Below are positions 41,604-50,306 of a stretch of DNA of 64,000 nucleotides, in pieces. The position numbers and the translations under genes are program-made. A model generated the notes under the pieces. The model searched no databases. It had not been told where the DNA came from and saw nothing but the letters and a program-made list of their open reading frames with translations. Origin of the DNA: Companilactobacillus huachuanensis (GTDB lineage Bacteria > Bacillota > Bacilli > Lactobacillales > Lactobacillaceae); NCBI RefSeq assembly GCF_005404815.1, contig NZ_BJDF01000001.1, positions 174,528-238,527 of the forward strand, read 5' to 3'. Every line of letters begins with the position of its first letter. Position 1 is the first letter of the stretch.

Positions 41604-42302
41604 CTAGTTATTATTACCAAAAATTTGAATGATACTCATGAACAAGTTAACGAAATCAAGAACCAAGTTAATTGAAGCAACTAAGGCGATAGCACCTAAG
41701 CTCTCTGCGTCAGAGTAATTTTGGTAAATACGTTTGATATTTTGTGAATCGAAAGCGATGTAGAATAGGAATAAAATAATAACAGCGGCACTGACAATCA
41801 TCATCATTGTTGAACTGTGGAAAATTAAAACATTTAGTAATTCCACTACAATAACGGCAATTAGGGCTGTGAATAAAGTTCTACTCCATGATGTTAAATC
41901 TTTCTTAGTAACGAAACCAATAACGGCTGAAACAACGAAGGCACCAGCTGTAACTGACAATGTTTGGACGATACTTCTTGCTGAATATAGGTAGAAGACT
42001 GGTACACCAATAACTGATAAGGTAACTATAAATCCAACGTAACTCAAGAATGTTAAGAAATACGACCTCGTGGCCAAGCGACTACATAAACTGATGAAAC
42101 CAATTGGAATACCGATCATTAAAATCATGGAAATGATACGATGTTGTGCCATTCCTTGAAAAATCGCCATTGAAAGAGCTTTGCTATTAGCGATTACTTG
42201 TGCACTAATGGTCCATAGGGCGATACCCAATCCCGTGTAGAGATAAACTAGGGATGTGAATCTTGCTAGACCAGAAGTTCTTACTTTATCTACAGATTGC
42301 AT
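41604..42302 (-). CDS. Bax inhibitor-1 (BI-1/YccA) family membrane protein
   Basis: A 232-residue protein with about seven membrane helices, of the BI-1 family, members of which are pH-dependent calcium channels or FtsH-interacting proteins. Seven helices and the C-terminal LVLDFVNLFMSIIQIFGNN with its conserved Asp fit the family. Start at 42302 follows GAGGAGG; an ATG 15 bases upstream lies before that site. Confidence 0.87.
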   Translation of the reverse strand: MQSVDKVRTSGLARFTSLVYLYTGLGIALWTISAQVIANSKALSMAIFQGMAQHRIISMILMIGIPIGFISLCSRLATRSYFLTFLSYVGFIVTLSVIGVPVFYLYSARSIVQTLSVTAGAFVVSAVIGFVTKKDLTSWSRTLFTALIAVIVVELLNVLIFHSSTMMMIVSAAVIILFLFYIAFDSQNIKRIYQNYSDAESLGAIALVASINLVLDFVNLFMSIIQIFGNNN

Positions 42303-42381
42303 AGAATTCCTCCTCAACTATTATAGTAATAATTGTACAATAGAATAACATTTTTAGCAGATTTTAGAAAGGATGTCGAAC

Positions 42382-42822
42382 ATGGGACAGAGCCACGATT
42401 TACGTTGCAGTAACTGCGGTTATGAGATTAATGCGCTGTTGGGTATCGGTATGTTATATTCAGCAGAAAATGTTTTTAAAGGTGAAAAGCCACTATTGAC
42501 GGAATTAGTGGGCGATAAAGAAATCAGTGATTCGGTTTTAAAAGCGGTAGCCTCAGGAGCAGAAATTTCCGATAATTATGGGCATGAACTCTATGCTTGT
42601 CCGGAAGATTTCTATCTATTTGATAAGTTTTATTTTAAAGTCGGAGAAGTGGAACCAAAATACCATTGTCCATATTGTGATAACTACTTGCAGCGAGTGA
42701 CGTTTGCGAAGGGAACTGCTGGTAAAACGCAGTTGAAATTTGTTGATCAAAATAAATTTTGGCAGTGTCCTCGGTGTGGAAATGCTGAAATGATTGAATT
42801 TAAATTTTGTAATTGGGATTAG
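42382..42822 (+). CDS. Zinc-ribbon protein
   Basis: A 146-residue cytoplasmic protein with three Cys pairs: LRCSNCGYE (8-11), YHCPYCDNY (about 95) and WQCPRCGNAEM (about 130), together forming one or two zinc ribbons. No catalytic motif. ATG 42382 has GAAAGG at good distance, while ATG 42373 directly abuts it. Divergent from BI-1. Function unknown. Confidence 0.75.
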   Translation: MGQSHDLRCSNCGYEINALLGIGMLYSAENVFKGEKPLLTELVGDKEISDSVLKAVASGAEISDNYGHELYACPEDFYLFDKFYFKVGEVEPKYHCPYCDNYLQRVTFAKGTAGKTQLKFVDQNKFWQCPRCGNAEMIEFKFCNWD

Positions 42823-42852
42823 AGATTGGGACAGAATATAGTTAACTTTCTA

Positions 42853-43191
42853 TTATTAAACTGAAGGTTGAAAGTTTAGGTAGGTATGCCGTTTCCAGAG
42901 CTGAGAGTATTCATATGCTGAGCGGGACGGCCCGAGCCAGAAAGCGGTCTCGAACCTCGGTTGTTTGGAGCCTCGCAAAACCCGCGAGTCTTCAACACGC
43001 CCGGTGGTGTAATTGCTGAAGCAATAACGCCACTTTCGCTGCAAATGAATACTCTCAGCTCTTCCAACTAGTTTGTTCTTTTGTGGCAGGAATATTAAAA
43101 CTAAGACTTGTGATTATTTAAATAAATTAGCTTTAGACCTTTAACAACAATGGTTATATTAATTTTCACCTTTCAACCTTTAGTTACTAAA
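42853..43191 (+). mobile_element. Structured MITE-like element, copy I, with near-perfect target duplication
   Basis: Element 42861-43183 (323 bp) with termini CTGAAGGTTGAAAG and CTTTCAACCTTTAG, flanked by TTATTAAA (42853-42860) and TTACTAAA (43184-43191), 7 of 8 identical. It lies in sense orientation between the zinc-ribbon gene and its terminator at 43197. Confidence 0.82.
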
Positions 43192-43196
43192 TTAAA

Positions 43197-43235
43197 GAGG
43201 TAATGTAATCTAATTTAAGATTACATTGCCTTTTT
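43197..43235 (+). terminator. Original terminator of the zinc-ribbon gene
   Basis: AGGTAATGTAATCT / AAGATTACATTGCCT with loop AATTT, followed by TTTTT. Confidence 0.82.
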
Positions 43236-43383
43236 GTGTTTAGCTGGAAAAATAATAATAATATTTATGATCCAGGTTATTTTAATGCCACTTAGTTTCT
43301 AAAATGAACCTCTTAGGCGAATTCCCTATACACTCAAACCTTGATGTGGTGTAATACATGTAATGAAAGGGGGGTGAGTTGAT

Positions 43384-43836
43384 GTGAAGATTAAACTAGA
43401 TATTTCACCAGATTATCAGGAAAAGGAAATCGTGATCAAGGCCGCTCAAAAGGACGATGAAGTGCAACAGATTTTAGATGGTCTAAAAGATATTGAAGAA
43501 AGATTTAATCATCTTAATGGTTATCTTGATGAGACGGTTTATTCGTTGGCAATAAAGGATATTTTGTTTTTCGAAACCAATGATCGAAATGTTTATGCTC
43601 ACACGACTAACAATGCCTTTCTAACCCATTATCGGTTATATGAACTTGAAGAAAATTTACCTGATAATTTTTTACGAGTTTCGAAATCAACAATTTTGAA
43701 TGTTGATGAAATTCTGTCGTTATCACGTTCGGTTACGGGGAATTTAGTTCAATTTAAAAATACGTATAAGCAAATTTATGTTTCACGACGTTTTTTACAT
43801 GATTTAAAAGATAAATTAAAGCAAAGGAAGTTTTAA
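43384..43836 (+). CDS. LytTR-type DNA-binding regulator
   Basis: A 150-residue regulator with a C-terminal LytTR domain (about 55-148: VYSLAIKDILFFETNDRNVYAHT, LPDNFLRVSKSTILNVDEI, YVSRRFLHDLKDKL) and no receiver domain. Starts at GTG 43384 behind AAAGGGGGGTGAG. It is followed two bases later by a LiaF-like membrane protein, so both form a stand-alone regulatory pair like LytTR-membrane-inhibitor systems. Confidence 0.85.
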   Translation: MKIKLDISPDYQEKEIVIKAAQKDDEVQQILDGLKDIEERFNHLNGYLDETVYSLAIKDILFFETNDRNVYAHTTNNAFLTHYRLYELEENLPDNFLRVSKSTILNVDEILSLSRSVTGNLVQFKNTYKQIYVSRRFLHDLKDKLKQRKF

Positions 43837-43838
43837 AA

Positions 43839-44588
43839 ATGAGAAATAGAAATGGAATTTTCTGGGGTATTTTTCTGGTGCTGAGTGCAGCTATTTTGGT
43901 TGTTAGTCAGATGCACTTGCTTACATACTCATTTGGATTTTGGACAGTGGTAGTTACTATATTTCTAGCGGCCGTTTTGATAAAGAGTTTAGTTTATTTC
44001 TCAATCCCGGGGACAGTCTTTTCACTGGCGTTTCTAGGAATAGTGTATGCTAAACCATTGGGAATTACGGCAATTGTCCCATGGACACTTTTGGGAGCAG
44101 CATTGTTGGTATCAATTGGTTTATCGATGATTTTTCGTCCATTATTGGCTAAGCATCGTCCTTGGATGAACTATCACAAAAATTTTTCTAAAGGTCATCA
44201 TGGTCCATTTTATAGCTTTGACTATACATCAGAACCTGATGTTAAGACTGTTGATGACCCAGATGTGAATGTTTATGTAAAGATGGGCAGCAGTATTCGT
44301 TATGTGAAATCAGATGATTTTAGTTCCGCTAATATTGATGTGTCGATGGGTGATGCTAAAGTTTATTTTGATAATGTGAAAGTTAATGATACTGCCACGA
44401 TCAGCGTTAATGTGTCTCTAGGTGGAGCAGAATTATTCGTACCACGTAATTGGAATATCATTAAAGGATTGGACAATAATATGGGGAATATCACCGAAGT
44501 TGGAAATGTTGAAAATGATATTGATAGTCCTGATATTACGATTGTTGGTCGAGTTTCACTTGGTAATTTAAAGATTAATTATGTTTAG
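43839..44588 (+). CDS. LiaF-like membrane protein
   Basis: A 249-residue protein: four membrane helices in the first 110 residues, then a cytoplasmic C-terminal domain (about 140-249) of the LiaF/cell-wall-active-antibiotic-response type, with VNVYVKMGSSIRYV, ISVNVSLGGAELFVPRNWNI and VGRVSLGNLKINYV as beta-helix coils. Encoded two bases after a LytTR protein. It probably holds that regulator in check at the membrane, by analogy with LiaF and with LytTR-inhibitor pairs (inference). Confidence 0.82.
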   Translation: MRNRNGIFWGIFLVLSAAILVVSQMHLLTYSFGFWTVVVTIFLAAVLIKSLVYFSIPGTVFSLAFLGIVYAKPLGITAIVPWTLLGAALLVSIGLSMIFRPLLAKHRPWMNYHKNFSKGHHGPFYSFDYTSEPDVKTVDDPDVNVYVKMGSSIRYVKSDDFSSANIDVSMGDAKVYFDNVKVNDTATISVNVSLGGAELFVPRNWNIIKGLDNNMGNITEVGNVENDIDSPDITIVGRVSLGNLKINYV

Positions 44589-44637
44589 AAATCAGTTTTC
44601 TGAATGACAGATTTTTTGAACTTTAATATTTGATTGA

Positions 44638-44955
44638 CTAAAGGTTGAAAGTTTAGTTAAGTATGCCGTTTCCAGAGCCGAGAGTATTCAATTGCTGCGC
44701 GGAACGGTCCGAGCCAGAAAGCGGTCTCGAACCTCGGTTGAAGCCTCGCAAAACCCGCGAGTTTTCAACACGCCCGGTGGTGTAATTGCTGAAGCAATAA
44801 CGCCACTTTCGCTGCAAATGAATACTCTCAGTTCTTCCAACTAGTTTATTTTTTTAATAACGGGAATAAAATGAGGATTTCTGATTATTTAAATAAATTA
44901 ACTCTAAGTCTGTAATAGTAATGGCTAGATTGATTTTTCACCATTCAACCTTCAG
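44638..44955 (+). mobile_element. Structured MITE-like element, copy J
   Basis: Element of 318 bp with termini CTAAAGGTTGAAAG and CATTCAACCTTCAG. All core stems are present (CGAGAGTATTC / GAATACTCTCAG, CTCGC...GCGAG, ATTGC-TGAA-GCAAT). No flanking duplication remains (TTGATTGA versus GAGAGTAA). It sits in sense orientation between the LiaF-like gene and its terminator. Confidence 0.78.
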
Positions 44956-44981
44956 GAGAGTAATAAGGAAATTGAAATGAA

Positions 44982-45017
44982 ATACCATCGGTAAGGTCTA
45001 TCGATGGTGTTTTTTTA
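44982..45017 (+). terminator. Original terminator of the LytTR-LiaF operon
   Basis: ACCATCG pairs with CGATGGT, with an 11-base loop, followed by TTTTTTT. Confidence 0.7.
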
Positions 45018-45104
45018 GATATAAAATGATTGTTAATCAAATAAGATTGTAAGAGAAGCATTTCGTGTTTTAATTATTGGCCATAAAATAATAACGAATA
45101 TAAG

Positions 45105-45306
45105 AGAAATGAAATTGAATTCAATATTTTAGGTAAATATTGAAATTGATTGAATAAAATGACAGTCAACTTTAATATTATGGCCAAATATTAAAGTTGA
45201 CTGTTTAAAATGCCACTCAACTTCAATATTTTGACTAAATATTAAAGTTGAATAGAAAAATGACACATGAACTTTAATATAATGGTAAAATATCAAAATA
45301 GAAATC
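45105..45306. repeat. Four tandem ~50-bp units with internal palindromes
   Basis: Units begin near 45105, 45156, 45207 and 45257 (AAAATGAC/AAAATGCC-type starts; periods 51, 51, 50). Each contains an inverted repeat, clearest as AACTTTAATATT...AATATTAAAGTT at 45168-45198, with related forms near 45122-45144, 45218-45249 and 45270-45300. The array ends about 40 bp before the Fic gene. It may be a multi-site operator. Confidence 0.7.
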
Positions 45307-45347
45307 AAATGTTTGAACAGTAAATTAAAGTTCGAGGTAATTACATT

Positions 45348-46622
45348 ATGGAATTGAAACCGTTATCTATTTTAAATTATATGAGTAGTACTGATGATTC
45401 TATTAATGTTCAAAAAGAGTATGAAAGTAGATTAAATGGTTATTCATCATTTAAAACAGGACTTTTTCCCATGTTAACAGATAAAAATAAGAAACAATAC
45501 GATGACTATCCTATATTCTTTATTGAAACAAAGGATATGGTGCGTTTGAACGCCGATATTAGAAAAAAATCCAGTCAAATTAAAAAGCTAAGTTATTCTT
45601 TACCAGGAATTGCTCAGGAGAGTTACACAAATTCATTATTAACTAATGAAATACAATTTAGTAATGAAATTGAAGGAGTCAAAACCGAGAGAAAAGAAAT
45701 CGGAACTGTTGTTGATGATTTGCAAACTAACAATAAAACCAATCAAAAAAGATTGGTTTCTACTGTAAAAAAGTATATTGATATTTTAAATGAGCCAGAA
45801 ATTAGAATTAATGATTTTCAAAAATTAAGAGATATATATGACAAATTAACTGATGGCGAAATAGAGGAAGGAAAACTTCCGGATGTAGAATACTTTAGGG
45901 ATAAACCAGTTAGAATTGGAACTGATCTAGAAACAGTTCACAGACCTCCAATAAATGAAAAAGCTATTAAAGATAAATTACTATCATTGATTGATTTTAT
46001 GAATAATGAAAGTATTCCACCTATAGAGAAGGCTTTGGTTACTCATTTTATGTTTGAGAACACACACCCTTTTATGGATGGGAATGGTCGTATGGGAAGA
46101 TATCTGTTGTCACAATATTTAAGCAAAAAAATTGATCCTTATACGGCATTATCAATATCCAGCTCAATACATAGTAATCAATCCAAGTACTATAAGATAT
46201 TTAAGGATGCAGATTTATATGAGAATAGGGCCGAGCTAACTTTCTTTATTCAAAAAATGATGGAAATTATTTTAGAAGGTCAAAATTCAGTTTTAGATAA
46301 ATTAAATGAGTCATTAGATATGCTTAAAAAGTATTTTGTAAAATTAAAAGAAATACTAAAAATTGATGATACGGAAAACAATATGGAATTTAATCTATTA
46401 TTTGTTTTTATAGAATCAAAATTATTCAATATTGATAGTTCTTTGGGAGTGAAAGATACTGCATTGATAAATATGCTATATAAAACTAATACAAAAATGT
46501 ATAAGAAGATTAAAGTCAAAGAAACTATTCAAAAGTATGAAGATTCTGGAATCTTAGTACAGATAAATAAAAGTCCACTGCAACATGAAATCAATTTGGA
46601 TAAGCTTTTTGGCGATATATAG
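45348..46622 (+). CDS. Fic-domain protein (AMPylase type)
   Basis: A 424-residue Fic protein. HPFMDGNGRMGR near 240-251 matches the active motif H-x-F-x-(D/E)-G-N-G-R-x-x-R in full, so AMP transfer activity is expected. SNEIEG near 105-110 matches the (S/T)-x-x-x-E-(G/N) inhibitory helix of class II Fic enzymes. The C-terminal 120 residues look like a winged-helix DNA-binding part (VKDTALINMLYKTNTKMYKKIKV), suggesting self-regulation at the upstream repeat array. Located beside a type I restriction system. Confidence 0.88.
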   Translation: MELKPLSILNYMSSTDDSINVQKEYESRLNGYSSFKTGLFPMLTDKNKKQYDDYPIFFIETKDMVRLNADIRKKSSQIKKLSYSLPGIAQESYTNSLLTNEIQFSNEIEGVKTERKEIGTVVDDLQTNNKTNQKRLVSTVKKYIDILNEPEIRINDFQKLRDIYDKLTDGEIEEGKLPDVEYFRDKPVRIGTDLETVHRPPINEKAIKDKLLSLIDFMNNESIPPIEKALVTHFMFENTHPFMDGNGRMGRYLLSQYLSKKIDPYTALSISSSIHSNQSKYYKIFKDADLYENRAELTFFIQKMMEIILEGQNSVLDKLNESLDMLKKYFVKLKEILKIDDTENNMEFNLLFVFIESKLFNIDSSLGVKDTALINMLYKTNTKMYKKIKVKETIQKYEDSGILVQINKSPLQHEINLDKLFGDI

Positions 46623-46646
46623 CAAACCCATTGAAGAGGTAGCATT

Positions 46647-47021
46647 ATGAAAATTGCTAAAATAGAATTTGTAAGTGCTGGTTTTGAACCACCTTCAGAT
46701 ATATACTGGATAGATTTTGATAAAAAACTAATGTTTGTGACCAATAATTTCCCGAGGCTGTTAAAACCAGGAAAAAGTTTGGAAATTTCGCTTTCTGAAG
46801 CGGATATTTTGAAATTGGATCGTAAATTACAACGACTACATTTTGAAGATTGGCATCATAAATACAACAATAGTCATGTTATGGATGGCGAACAGTGGAC
46901 GGTCGAAGTTTATTATCAAGATGGGACTAAAAATGAATATTATGGTTCGAATGCGTACCCCAGTAATTTTGATGATTTACGAAGAATATTTAAACCATTA
47001 AAAAATATTTATGAAAAATAA
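46647..47021 (+). CDS. Hypothetical protein
   Basis: A 124-residue acidic, soluble protein: FEPPSDIYWIDFDKKLMFVTNNFPRLLK, LSEADILKLDRKLQRLHFEDWHHKY, GEQWTVEVYYQDGTKNEYYGSNAYP. The mixed alpha/beta pattern with conserved aromatic residues recalls small immunity-like proteins, but no family is recognised. Good GAGG site. It lies 24 bp after the Fic gene and may be co-transcribed with it. Confidence 0.6.
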   Translation: MKIAKIEFVSAGFEPPSDIYWIDFDKKLMFVTNNFPRLLKPGKSLEISLSEADILKLDRKLQRLHFEDWHHKYNNSHVMDGEQWTVEVYYQDGTKNEYYGSNAYPSNFDDLRRIFKPLKNIYEK

Positions 47022-47068
47022 ATAATAGGCAGGTTATTTCGTTGGGGAATAGCTTGTCTATTTAATTT
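47022..47068 (+). terminator. Weak terminator-like hairpin
   Basis: AAATAATAGGCAGGTTATT and AATAGCTTGTCTATTT pair imperfectly around TCGTTGGGG, followed by AATTTC. Confidence 0.35.
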
Positions 47069-47211
47069 CTTATACAGGAAAATTACGACAATTTGTTAGC
47101 TTTTTATCTGATAGAATAAGTAAAGAGTGTAAAAACAAATTTACATTGATTAAACGATAAATATATATAAATTTGTTTTTAGTCTAATTTACAGTTATTC
47201 GGGGGAATATC

Positions 47212-50200
47212 ATGAGTTTGGAGACTAATGAATTGGCTTTCGAAAGTAATTTGATTGATTATTTAGTCAATCTAGGTGGAACAAAGCAATGGGATTATTT
47301 GCCAGAAGTTAAAACAACAGACGATTTATGGCAAAATTTTAAAGTCATCGTCGAGCAACATAATCAAGATCGATTAGACGGAAAATTATCCGATGTTGAA
47401 TTTAAACAGATAAAGGTAATCATTGGGCAATTGGAGACTCCATATCAAGCGGGTCAATTTTTGTATGGGATGAATGGAATCTCGCAAGTAGAAGTTGATT
47501 TGGACAATGGTAAGCATGTCTATTTGAAGATTTTCGATCAGGATAATATTGGCGCTGGAGATACTATTTACCAGATTGTTAACCAAATTGAGCGTCCAGC
47601 CGTTATTCCAGGAAGAAAGGCACGTCGTTTTGACACCACATTATTAATTAATGGTTTGCCAATTATTCAGATTGAGGAAAAGGCCGATGGTCATGATGCT
47701 AAAGAGGCATTGAACCAGATGCATCAATATATTGAAGAAAATCAATACACTGATATTTTTTCGACATTGCAAATATTAGTGGCAATTACGCCACATGATA
47801 GTCGTTATATGGCTAATTCAACTGCTGATAAATTTAATACTGATTTTGCTTTCCGTTGGCAAAAAGCTGATGATAATAAACCTGTTTTTGATTGGAAAGA
47901 ATTTGCTAATAATATGTTGTCGATTCCGATGTCGCATCAAATGGCAACCAATTATATGATTTTGGATGGTACTCCCAAACATCAGATGATTAAAGTCATG
48001 CGTCCTTATCAGGTTTATGCAACGCAAAGAGTCATCAGGAAAATCCGTCAGCATACCTTTGGAATTGATGATTCTGGTGCTGGATATGTCTGGCATACTA
48101 CAGGATCTGGTAAAACAATTAGTTCTTTTAAAGCTGCGTGGTTGGCCTCAAGATTACCAAATGTTGATAAAGTAGTTTTCTTGGTTGATCGTGTTGCATT
48201 GACGAATCAGACGGTTGATGAATATAAAGCATATGATCCTGAAAATACGGAGGAAAGTAACGGCGGGGTTGTAACTGATACAGCTAACCGTTGGGCTCTT
48301 GAAAGAAAACTTAATAAAAAAGGCAACGGAATTATTGTTACATCTACCCAAAAGATGGATTCAATGGTTAGAAGTAGTAATTTTAATCAAGTTAACAAGA
48401 ATATTGTATTTATTGTTGATGAGGCACACCGTTCGACTTCTGGTGACATGTTGAAACGAATTAAAGATGGCTTTAGAAAGTCAGCTTGGATTGGTTATAC
48501 TGGTACGCCAGTTTTCGATACACATCCAACTACCAGAGAAGTTTTCGGTGATTTGATTCATGCTTATACAATTCGGGATGCAATTGCGGATGGGAACGTT
48601 TTAGGATTTAAAGTAGACTTTGAAACGACCTTATCAGATTCGGTTTTAAGAGAGCAATATTTACCCGCCTATTTTAAAGCACGTTATCCATCAATGTCTG
48701 AACAAGATATTGAGATGAGAATTGACGATATGGCTGATGAAGATATGGACGATACTGTAGAGCCATCAGTTTATGATAATAACCCTAAGCACATTGAGCT
48801 GGTAGTTAAAGATATCATCAAGAATTGGAGCAAACGCTCGCGTAATGGTGAATATAATGCATTATTCACAACACATGTTGGTGGAGGGAAAGCATCTACT
48901 CCTATGGCAATGAAGTATTATGAAGAATTTAAAAAGCAGAATGTTAATTTGGAAAAACCATTGCGTGTTGGTATCACTTTCAGTCAAGATACCTCTAATA
49001 GTGATAAACAATTGAAGAATAATGAGTCTTTGCGAGAAATCATGAAGGATTATAATGAGACGTTTGGTACTAGTTTTGATGATACACAAGTTAAAGAGTA
49101 TACAGCTCAGGTGGTTTCCAGATTAAACCGTACAATTGATGATGGGAAATATTTTGATATCGTTATTGTTGTTGATCAACTGTTAACCGGATTCAATGCT
49201 CCTCAGATGAATACGTTGTATGTTGATAGAACTTTACAGGGGGCAGCTTTGATTCAGGCGTATTCGAGAACCAATCGTGTTTATGATATGCAGACTAAAC
49301 CTTTTGGTCGTATCGTTAACTATCGCTGGCCACATCATACAGAGGTATTAATGAAGAAGGCCTTGGCTAAATATGCCAATCGAGATTCTGCCAATATTCA
49401 ATTAGTTTTGCCAATTGAACCCGTAGAAGTGATTGTCCCTCCAGTAGAAGAAACAAAAGATGAATTAAAGAAGGTTGTCGATCAATTAGCGGATTATTCA
49501 AGTAATTTCACTAGGGTCCCTGATAATGATAATAAGGTAAAAGAAATGTACTCTAGTTTGCGAAAGTATAATCATCTAATGTCTATGATTAAACAGGATG
49601 ACAGTTATGATGAAGAACATCCTGAAGAATTATTGGGTAAATTAGGGATGACTATTGATAAAGAAGAAATTCTGACGACATCCCTCAAGAATGAAGTTAA
49701 AAGAAGAATTGCAATTATGGATCATGTTGATATTTCACAAGTAGATTTACAGATGGAACATGTCAAAGCAATTCGTGTGAATTACGATTACTTAGAAGAA
49801 CTTATTGCTGATTTGATGAATCAGTATCATGATGACGACTTGGATTCAGCTAATAAAACAGCTACTGAAATTAAGAATATTTCTGATAAAGTGGATGACC
49901 GGAAGTATGCTGAACAAATTAATCAATTTACTAAGGATATTTTGAATGGCGATGTATCATTCAATAATTATCCGGTAAATCAAAAGGATATTAAATCTTT
50001 GGTATCTAATCATAATGACATGCGCTTAAGAAACGATATCTTTGATTATAAGAAGGATTGGGGACTAGCAGATATTGATTCGTCCCAAAAGATAAATAAG
50101 ATTGTTTTAGGTCACGTTAAAGATGCCGATGATTTAAATATTAATGGTATCTTGGATGAGATTGTTAAAGAAGGAACAACAGTTTATACAACAGATGCTG

Positions 50201-50298
50201 AATCATCAAGAGTTAAGAAATTATCAAAAATCAAATACAGAACTCATTTGAGAAGAAGTTTTAAAGAATTTGCTGATCAAATGGTTGAGAAGTACTAG
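47212..50298 (+). CDS. hsdR: Type I restriction enzyme, R subunit
   Basis: A 1028-residue HsdR. The nuclease domain has D near 140 and IIQIEEK near 152-158 (D...E-x-K). The SF2 translocase has Walker A TTGSGKT (about 295), DEAH (403), TGTPVF motif III and late motifs around SRTNRV. A C-terminal helical region binds HsdM/HsdS. It cuts DNA lacking the host methylation mark. Starts behind GGGGGAA with its own promoter region (47070-47211). hsdM follows 8 bp later. Confidence 0.95.
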   Translation: MSLETNELAFESNLIDYLVNLGGTKQWDYLPEVKTTDDLWQNFKVIVEQHNQDRLDGKLSDVEFKQIKVIIGQLETPYQAGQFLYGMNGISQVEVDLDNGKHVYLKIFDQDNIGAGDTIYQIVNQIERPAVIPGRKARRFDTTLLINGLPIIQIEEKADGHDAKEALNQMHQYIEENQYTDIFSTLQILVAITPHDSRYMANSTADKFNTDFAFRWQKADDNKPVFDWKEFANNMLSIPMSHQMATNYMILDGTPKHQMIKVMRPYQVYATQRVIRKIRQHTFGIDDSGAGYVWHTTGSGKTISSFKAAWLASRLPNVDKVVFLVDRVALTNQTVDEYKAYDPENTEESNGGVVTDTANRWALERKLNKKGNGIIVTSTQKMDSMVRSSNFNQVNKNIVFIVDEAHRSTSGDMLKRIKDGFRKSAWIGYTGTPVFDTHPTTREVFGDLIHAYTIRDAIADGNVLGFKVDFETTLSDSVLREQYLPAYFKARYPSMSEQDIEMRIDDMADEDMDDTVEPSVYDNNPKHIELVVKDIIKNWSKRSRNGEYNALFTTHVGGGKASTPMAMKYYEEFKKQNVNLEKPLRVGITFSQDTSNSDKQLKNNESLREIMKDYNETFGTSFDDTQVKEYTAQVVSRLNRTIDDGKYFDIVIVVDQLLTGFNAPQMNTLYVDRTLQGAALIQAYSRTNRVYDMQTKPFGRIVNYRWPHHTEVLMKKALAKYANRDSANIQLVLPIEPVEVIVPPVEETKDELKKVVDQLADYSSNFTRVPDNDNKVKEMYSSLRKYNHLMSMIKQDDSYDEEHPEELLGKLGMTIDKEEILTTSLKNEVKRRIAIMDHVDISQVDLQMEHVKAIRVNYDYLEELIADLMNQYHDDDLDSANKTATEIKNISDKVDDRKYAEQINQFTKDILNGDVSFNNYPVNQKDIKSLVSNHNDMRLRNDIFDYKKDWGLADIDSSQKINKIVLGHVKDADDLNINGILDEIVKEGTTVYTTDAESSRVKKLSKIKYRTHLRRSFKEFADQMVEKY

Positions 50299-50306
50299 GA
50301 GAAATT

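Noticed and set aside
21680-45000. Short frames inside the structured elements, such as 28740-28928, 31426-31617 and 42856-43067
   Set aside because: They are mere translations of the repeat's GC-rich stems, differ in frame between copies and have no ribosome sites. No transposase is encoded in the elements.
45105-45306. CRISPR array
   Set aside because: Units are 50 bp without unique spacers, each is itself palindromic, and no cas genes are near.
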